In this document: in pieces, positions 55,223 to 62,630 of the stretch
Layout: each line of letters starts with the position of its first letter
Numbering within the stretch: position 1 is the first letter of the stretch
Source: Arachis hypogaea
Taxonomy: Eukaryota > Streptophyta > Magnoliopsida > Fabales > Fabaceae
Assembly (NCBI RefSeq): GCF_003086295.3
Contig: NC_092053.1
Coordinates: 83,699,671 to 83,763,670 of the forward strand
Reading direction: 5' to 3'
Length of the DNA: 64,000 bases
Position numbers and translations under genes: made by a program
The notes under the pieces: model-generated
The model's input: the letters and a program-made list of their open reading frames with translations, nothing else
The model's database searches: none
What the model was told of the DNA's origin: nothing

Positions 55223-57007
55223 TGATGAGATATTTTGGAGAAAAATAAATCTCTCCCAAAACACCCAAAACTAACCGGCAAGTGCACCGGGTCGTATCAA
55301 GTAATAAAAACTCACGGGAGTGAGGTCGATCCCACAGGGATTGAAGGATTGAGCAATTTTAGCTTAGTGGTTGATTTAGTCAAGCGAATCAAGTGTTGGT
55401 TGGGTGATTTGTGATTTGCAGAATGTAAATTGCATGAAATCAAAGAGAGCGGGAAAGTAAATTGCTGAAACTTAAAGAACAAGAAATTAAATAACAGAAA
55501 CTTAAAGTGCAAGAAATGTAAATTGCAGAATCTTAAAGTGCAAGAAATGTAAATTGCTTGAAATGTAAAGGGGATTGGGATGTGGATTTGCAGAATTTAA
55601 ACACAGAAAAGTTGAATTGCATTAAACAGAAGAGGAAAAGGGGATTGGGATTGAACCGGATCTTGAAGTAGTAAAGTAAATGAAGAGGAAAAGCAATAAA
55701 CAGGAAATAGAAATGAGAAATTCAGATCTCAGGACCCAGAGACTAGAAAACCAAGTCTAGATCTCAATGCCTTCCTAGATCCAACAAGAACAATAGCAAG
55801 GAAATTGTAAATTGCAAAGAAAAGAGATGAAGATCAAGTAACTGGAAATGAAATTCAATTAACAGTAAAGTAAAGAAACAGAGAGATCCAAGATTGAGAT
55901 TGAAACAGAATTTCTTCAATTCTCCAATCCAAGATCCAAGACAAAATTGTAAATGAAAATGAAAGCAATGAAAGCAAAGAAAATTAAAGTTCAAAAGCTC
56001 TCCGAAAACTATTATGAAAATTCCAAAAAGGAAAGCTCTAAAGGAAAACTCTCCAGAAAAACTCTCCAGAAAAACTCTCTCAATAAATTGAATTCTATCC
56101 TATTTATACACTTTCCAAAATGATCTTCAAGCCTTGAGTTGGGCCTTTGTCCTTGGTGGAATTGGGTTGAAAGAGGCCTTGGTTGATTGCTCTTTGAAGA
56201 TTGAAGAAGAACCGAAGTGAACCAATTGAACCGGAAATGGAGTTAGCCAACGTTGGTCTTCAACGTTAGGGTCAAAGTTAGGGGTCTAACTTTGACCCTA
56301 ACTTTTCATATCAGCAAACCACATCCTTCTGGTATGGACGTTGGCGCCAACGTTAGGGGTCTAACTTTGACCCTAACGTTGGCCTTGCTTGGTGTGATTG
56401 GCGCCAACGTTAGCCTCCACGTTAGGGGGCTAACGTTGGCGCAAACGTTGCCTACTCCCCCATTGTGATTTAAGTGCCAACGTTAGCCTCCAAGTTAGGG
56501 GGCTAACGTTGGCGCAAACGTTGGTGGCCCAGGGAGAAACTCTCAAGTTCCAACGTTAGCCTCCAAGTTAGGGGGCTAACGTTGGAGCTAACATTGGCTA
56601 CTTCCAAAGAGTGATTCACATGCCCAACGTTAGCCTCCAAGTTAGGGGGCTAACGTTGGGGCTAACTTCATGCAACCCGGTTCAATTTTCACTTATTCCA
56701 TTGTCCTCTCTTCATTCCTAGCCATTCCTCTTTGCTTCAACCTTTCTCCAAGCCTTCTTCACCTATCATTGATCAACCAAACTAATCAAAGTTTTGCTCA
56801 AAATCATGAGGTATTCAATCTTCCACAATATGCAACAATTATAGCTTAAAACCTCATGAAATGGCATGAATTCACATATGGTTGGTTCAATCAAGGGAAA
56901 CATGAAATTCTACTCAATTAGCTTGCTTGTAGCTTAAGAAAGTGCATAATTCTAATGAAAACAAAAGAAAAAGACTAGCTAAAATGGGCTAAGATGACTT
57001 GTCATCA
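55223..57007 (-). repeat. TE9 3' LTR
   Basis: 1,785 bp, TGATGAGAT...TCATCA. TATAAATAG (element strand) at 56100-56108. Hairpin GGGTCAAAGTTAG, GGGT, CTAACTTTGACCC near 56269-56298. Four 73-bp units at 56403-56670. Confidence 0.95.
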
Positions 57008-58525
57008 CAACACCAAACTTAAAGCTTGCTTGTCCCCAAGCAAGAAATGAATTTATGCTCCAAGATTCTTTCAATTAAGATGGATTGAGGGACACTTGTA
57101 AAGTGCAGTGAGTGAAGTGATCAAGTATCAGTGGGGTGAACTCTAAATCATATGCTCATGCAAGGGCTTCAGTGCTCACTAGTCCTTACATATTGGGAGT
57201 CGTAGGTCTTAGGATTTTCATCCAAATGGTATCATGGAGATCTCTATATATGTAATCACCTTGAAGCAGCTTATAGTTTCTGTGCTTTGGCCTCGACTCT
57301 AAGTATCATGTCTCAAGGCGGCTCTTTAGATAAGCTTTCAATCAATACTCCTAAACCAGTTGGTTTTAAGGTATTAGGTGTTGAAGCACCCCTGAGGATT
57401 TACTTGCTCAAGCCTCTTCCTTGACACACTTCAACCACAAGCATTTTACCAGGCTAACAACTCTTTGAGTCATTGTTTCTTCTTTCTTTTCTGCCTAGTA
57501 ATTGATGCTCAGAGCCTTGGGCCATGTTCTTTTTGTTTTTGTATTTTCTTTTCTTTCTTTTGTTTTGTTTGCTGCTTCTTGGATCAATAGATTTTTGAGA
57601 ATCTCCACAATACTTCTTTGAACTTCATGTCCCGCCTATGAGCTCCCATGCAAGTTTTCACAAGCATGCAACCTCAGTACAAAATCATATAACCAGAACC
57701 ACCACTTCTCCTAATCTTTTGCTTGCCTCAAAATTGTTTAATTCCTTAATCCTTCTTTTCAAAGAACTTTCATGTGATGCATTTCTTGAAAATTGAGTGC
57801 AAACAAGTTTTGAAGATAAGAATGTTGTGAATGATCAGACACCTTGCTTATTGACTTATAAAGAAAGACCATGTTATGCAGGCAGGCAGGGGTAAATAAA
57901 AAAAACTATGCTATGCAGATAGGCAGGACAGATCAGGATACAATCCAACTTTCAATCACAGCAATATTTGATGCAAAACAATGACTTAACAATACAACCT
58001 GTTGAAGTTTGCTTGATTTCCTTCTTCTCATCATCATCATTACTGTCCTTTAAGTTCATCTTTTGTCTCTTTGGTTGATGATGCTTAATCCTTCTAACAG
58101 CTTGTATGGGCCTCTGCAGTGATATTGAAAGTTGCTTGTTCCCCAAGCACTTGGAAACAATGGTTAATTTTCATGATTTATTTGCGGGCTTTTTGAACTT
58201 ACTTTGGTGTGGGAACACCAAACTTAGTACCTTGCCCATGGTTAACCATGTGTGATAATTTCTTTTTCTCTTTCACAAGTGATAGAACTGGAAACTAAGA
58301 AATGCAGTAAAATGGCTAACTAGTTCATCCAGTATGCTTGAAGCCTATATTATGCAGAAAGTGAGAATGTGCTTTGAAGTAAGATTTTGGTGGAACACCA
58401 AACTTAGAATCCTTCATTCTCCCTTAGATTGTGTTGGTGTGCAACACCAAACTTAGCTTCTTGCATTATAGATGAAGTTAATTAACCTTTTTATTAAAAT
58501 AACTATGGAAAGAAAACTACCTCAG
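57008..58525 (-). other. TE9 3' untranslated region
   Basis: Hairpin CTTGCTTG, GGGA, CAAGCAAG (57025-57044) then TTTAAGTTTGGTGTTG at the LTR. A second hairpin (TGCTTG..CAAGCA) at 58133-58149. TAAGTTTGGTGTT near 58219, 58393 and 58443. Shared block GGCTCTGAGCATCAATTA near 57500. No coding region. Confidence 0.75.
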
Positions 58526-58543
58526 GTTGGGTTGCCTCCCAAC
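58526..58543 (-). promoter_or_regulatory. post-stop hairpin with AGGCAA loop, TE9
   Basis: Element strand GTTGGG, AGGCAA, CCCAAC, about 45 bases after the gag stop. Identical to TE2. Confidence 0.72.
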
Positions 58544-58588
58544 AAGCGCTCTTTTATTGTCACTAGCTTGACATTCTTCATCCTCTGA

Positions 58589-59821
58589 TCATGGAAGTTG
58601 AAGTCTCAGTTGCCTTTGGTTTCCTCCTCTTACCGTAGGCTTCTCCTTGTTTTCCATAACTATCTTCCCTTTCAACTCAGCAGCTTTTTCATTGTTCTTC
58701 GAGTCATCTTCTGTGGCTCTTAGGGATATATTTCCCTCTCTCTCACCCAATTTAGCAGGGTTTTGAACCATTTGTTCCATGTACTTTTCAATTCTCTTGA
58801 GATATGCCTCTTGGTTTTTCCTTATGTCCTCCTGCTCTATTAATGTCATTTCTTGGATTTTCATCAACCTTTCCATCATCATTTCTAGAACATAGAGTTT
58901 TTGAAAGTTTAGGATTGGTTGTGACTGTGTAAAGTGTGGTGATTGATGGAAGTCATTTTGGGCAGGTGGTGGGGTAGGATAAGGTTGGAGGTGTGTATAT
59001 TGGGGTGGTGTGTAGTGATTTTTGTTGGTATGGTGATGTTTTTGCAGGTTTGGGAAGTTGGGGTTATTATAGTTGAAGTCCCTTTGTTCCTGATACTGAG
59101 ATTCCCTCATTCTTAGATAAGAGTGTGGTTTCCATGGTGGAAATTGTGTATTCACTGTGGCTGAATGTAGAGAATCAATTTGTCTGGCTATTGATTCCAA
59201 TTGCTGCTGTGTTTGCTGGTGTAGCTGCTTGTTTTGATTCATGATTGCTCTCACTCCTTCAAGATTCATTACTCCCTTTTCTGAAATTGCATTCCGTGGC
59301 GTCTCAAATGAGTGTTGGTTATTGGCTCTTTCGTCACTGAACTCTGCAGTTCCTTGGATGGTTGCTGTTGCCTTGAGTAGGCCATCTGAGAAGTAATCTA
59401 CTGCTTTTCTTGTTTCGGTGGTTAATCCTTCGTAGAATGCTCGAAAATCCACCTTGTCATTTGATTTCTTGTATCTCTCCCATGCTTTGAGCAGTGGTTC
59501 TTCCTCTCTTTGTATGAATGGAGGTACTCCTTCTTTCATCTTGATGTGTTGTTGGGGTGAGGAGAATTTGGCTAGAAACTTGGCAACCAATTCATCCCAA
59601 CTAGTTATACTTCCTTGAGGAAAGGTTTCAAGCCATTGTGCCGCTTCATCCTTCAGTGAGAAGGGAAATAACATGAGCTTAATGGTATCATGGTCTACAC
59701 CATTGAGATTGACAGCCCCACATGTTTTCAGAAAAATGGATAGGTGCTGTTTAGAGTCCTCCGCGGGATTTCCACCATAGGAACAATTGTTCTCTATTAG
59801 TGTAATGAGTTGTGGCTTCAT
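58589..59821 (-). CDS. TE9 gag, intact
   Basis: 410 codons, ATG at 59821 (MKPQLITLIENNCSYGGNPA). Retrotransposon gag core at residues 25-150: HLSIFLKTCGAVNLNGVDHD, IKLMLFPFSLKDEAAQWLET, SWDELVAKFLAKFSSPQQ, LLKAWERYKKSNDKVDF and FYEGLTTETRKAVDYFSDG. Residues 190-225 form a Gln-rich coiled coil (NQNKQLHQQTQQQLESIARQ). Residues 240-305 are Pro/Tyr/His/Asn-rich. Then a basic/acidic coil (MMERLMKIQEMTLIEQEDIR) and a charged tail. No zinc knuckle and no protease. Upstream codons in other elements suggest the N-terminus may be slightly short. It is the only undamaged gag in the window and would assemble particles; trans use of pol is inferred. Confidence 0.9.
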   Translation of the reverse strand: MKPQLITLIENNCSYGGNPAEDSKQHLSIFLKTCGAVNLNGVDHDTIKLMLFPFSLKDEAAQWLETFPQGSITSWDELVAKFLAKFSSPQQHIKMKEGVPPFIQREEEPLLKAWERYKKSNDKVDFRAFYEGLTTETRKAVDYFSDGLLKATATIQGTAEFSDERANNQHSFETPRNAISEKGVMNLEGVRAIMNQNKQLHQQTQQQLESIARQIDSLHSATVNTQFPPWKPHSYLRMRESQYQEQRDFNYNNPNFPNLQKHHHTNKNHYTPPQYTHLQPYPTPPPAQNDFHQSPHFTQSQPILNFQKLYVLEMMMERLMKIQEMTLIEQEDIRKNQEAYLKRIEKYMEQMVQNPAKLGEREGNISLRATEDDSKNNEKAAELKGKIVMENKEKPTVRGGNQRQLRLQLP

Positions 59822-60030
59822 GTTGTGATGTTCTTCTTTCTCAGAAACTCCTTCTTCCCTGTGACATATAAATCAATCAATAGAAAACACAGTGATTCTC
59901 TTGAAAATTGGATGCAGCCGGTTGAGACAAAACTTCAAACAGTTAGTGGGTTAGTCAAAAGTTAAAGAAAAATAAAGAAAAAGTGCTTGATCTAGATTAC
60001 CACCTCACTTAATCATTGTCAATCAAATCA
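59822..60030 (-). other. TE9 5' leader
   Basis: A short untranslated leader of about 210 bp, much shorter than in TE4 or TE7. Nothing else recognised. Confidence 0.7.
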
Positions 60031-60049
60031 ATCCCCGGCAACGGCGCCA
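60031..60049 (-). promoter_or_regulatory. TE9 primer-binding site, tRNA-Asp
   Basis: Plus strand ATCCCCGGCAACGGCGCCA, an exact match, 6-nt spacer to the LTR. Confidence 0.94.
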
Positions 60050-60055
60050 AAAACT

Positions 60056-61840
60056 TGATGAGATATTTTGGAGAAAAATAAATCTCTCCCAAAACACCCA
60101 AAACTAACCGGCAAGTGCACCGGGTCGTATCAAGTAATAAAAACTCACGGGAGTGAGGTCGATCCCACAGGGATTGAAGGATTGAGCAATTTTAGCTTAG
60201 TGGTTGATTTAGTCAAGCGAATCAAGTGTTGGTTGGGTGATTTGTGATTTGCAGAATGTAAATTGCATGAAATCAAAGAGAGCGGGAAAGTAAATTGCTG
60301 AAACTTAAAGAACAAGAAATTAAATAACAGAAACTTAAAGTGCAAGAAATGTAAATTGCAGAATCTTAAAGTGCAAGAAATGTAAATTGCTTGAAATGTA
60401 AAGGGGATTGGGATGTGGATTTGCAGAATTTAAACACAGAAAAGTTGAATTGCATTAAACAGAAGAGGAAAAGGGGATTGGGATTGAACCGGATCTTGAA
60501 GTAGTAAAGTAAATGAAGAGGAAAAGCAATAAACAGGAAATAGAAATGAGAAATTCAGATCTCAGGACCCAGAGACTAGAAAACCAAGTCTAGATCTCAA
60601 TGCCTTCCTAGATCCAACAAGAACAATAGCAAGGAAATTGTAAATTGCAAAGAAAAGAGATGAAGATCAAGTAACCGGAAATGAAATTCAATTAACAGTA
60701 AAGTAAAGAAACAGAGAGATCCAAGATTGAGATTGAAACAGAATTTCTTCAATTCTCCAATCCAAGATCCAAGACAAAATTGTAAATGAAAATGAAAGCA
60801 ATGAAAGCAAAGAAAATTAAAGTTCAAAAGCTCTCCGAAAACTATTATGAAAATTCCAAAAAGGAAAGCTCTAAAGGAAAACTCTCCAGAAAAACTCTCC
60901 AGAAAAACTCTCTCAATAAATTGAATTCTATCCTATTTATACACTTTCCAAAATGATCTTCAAGCCTTGAGTTGGGCCTTTGTCCTTGGTGGAATTGGGT
61001 TGAAAGAGGCCTTGGTTGATTGCTCTTTGAAGATTGAAGAAGAACCGAAGTGAACCAATTGAACCGGAAATGGAGTTAGCCAACGTTGGTCTTCAACGTT
61101 AGGGTCAAAGTTAGGGGTCTAACTTTGACCCTAACTTTTCATATCAGCAAACCACATCCTTCTGGTATGGACGTTGGCGCCAACGTTAGGGGTCTAACTT
61201 TGACCCTAACGTTGGCCTTGCTTGGTGTGATTGGCGCCAACGTTAGCCTCCACGTTAGGGGGCTAACGTTGGCGCAAACGTTGCCTACTCCCCCATTGTG
61301 ATTTAAGTGCCAACGTTAGCCTCCAAGTTAGGGGGCTAACGTTGGCGCAAACGTTGGTGGCCCAGGGAGAAACTCTCAAGTTCCAACGTTAGCCTCCAAG
61401 TTAGGGGGCTAACGTTGGAGCTAACGTTGGCTACTTCCAAAGAGTGATTCACATGCCCAACGTTAGCCTCCAAGTTAGGGGGCTAACGTTGGGGCTAACT
61501 TCATGCAACCCGGTTCAATTTTCACTTATTCCATTGTCCTCTCTTCATTCCTAGCCATTCCTCTTTGCTTCAACCTTTCTCCAAGCCTTCTTCACCTATC
61601 ATTGATCAACCAAACTAATCAAAGTTTTGCTCAAAATCATGAGGTATTCAATCTTCCACAATATGCAACAATTATAGCTTAAAACCTCATGAAATGGCAT
61701 GAATTCACATATGGTTGGTTCAATCAAGGGAAACATGAAATTCTACTCAATTAGCTTGCTTGTAGCTTAAGAAAGTGCATAATTCTAATGAAAACAAAAG
61801 AAAAAGACTAGCTAAAATGGGCTAAGATGACTTGTCATCA
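60056..61840 (-). repeat. TE9 5' LTR
   Basis: 1,785 bp. Differs from the 3' LTR at CCGG (CTGG in the other, near 55842) and at AACGTT (AACATT in the other, near 56591). TATAAATAG (element strand) at 60933-60941. 73-bp units at about 61236-61505. Confidence 0.95.
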
Positions 61841-62630
61841 CTCACGTTGGTGCAAAAGTTAGGGGTCTAACTTTTGCACCAACGTTAGCCTTCCTTGGTG
61901 CACTTGTGGTGCCAACGTTAGCCTCAAAGTTAGGGGCTAACGTTGGCGCAAACTTTTTCTCCTCCCCTTGTTGTTTTCATGTGCCAACGTTAGCCTCAAA
62001 GTTAGGGGCTAACGTTGGCGCAAACTTTTGGTGCCCAGGGAGTGTTTTTCTCATGCCAACGTTAGCCTCAAAGTTAGGGGCTAACGTTGGCGCAAACTTT
62101 TGGTGCCCAGGGGTGATTTTCATGTGCCAACGTTAGCCTCAAAGTTAGGGGCTAACGTTGGCGCAAACTTTTGGTACCCAGGGAGTGATTTTCAAGTTCC
62201 AACGTTAGCCCAAAAGTTAGGGGCTAACGTTGGGGCTAACTTTTCACCCAAAAGTTTGTGCAAAAGTTTGAGGCTAACTTTAGGTCCAGCTTTTTGCTTC
62301 CTGGTTCAATTTCACTTATTCCATTGTCTTCTCTTTACTCCTAGCTATTCCTTCTTGCTTCAACCTTTCTCCAAGCTTTCTTCACCTATCATTAATCAAC
62401 CAAACACATCAAAGCTATGCTTAAAATCATGAGATATTCATTCTTTCATAATATGTGACAATTATAGTATAAAACCTCATGAAACAGCATGAATTCATAC
62501 ATGGTTGATCCAATCAAAGGAAACATGAAAATCTACCTAATTGGCTTGCTTGTAGCTCAAGAAAGTGCATAATTCTAATGAAAACAAAAGAGAAAGACTA
62601 GTTAAAATAGGCTAAGATGACTTGTCATCA
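61841..62630 (-). repeat. TE8 3' LTR, inner part with perfect hairpin and 72-bp minisatellite
   Basis: Begins with the CTCAC duplication. 61845-61884 is a perfect 18-bp inverted repeat with loop GGGT. Five 72-bp units start near 61912, 61984, 62056, 62127 and 62199, each with CCAACGTTAGCCTCAAAG and GGGGCTAACGTTGG. Ends TCATCA. Confidence 0.9.

Larger units (their letters stand above)
55223..61840 (-). mobile_element. TE9: very young gag-only LTR retrotransposon
   Basis: 6,618 bp with target duplication CTCAC (55218-55222 and 61841-61845). Both LTRs are 1,785 bp and I find two differences. PBS exact, gag ORF open, no pol. Inserted into the LTR of TE8. It must use another element's enzymes. 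Confidence 0.95.

Noticed and set aside
61906..62136. Repeated peptide LGANVGANF
   Set aside because: Translation of the 72-bp LTR minisatellite, no start context or conservation.
61912..62240. CRISPR-like regular palindromic repeats
   Set aside because: The spacers are also repeated, the units are a plant LTR minisatellite, and there are no cas genes.
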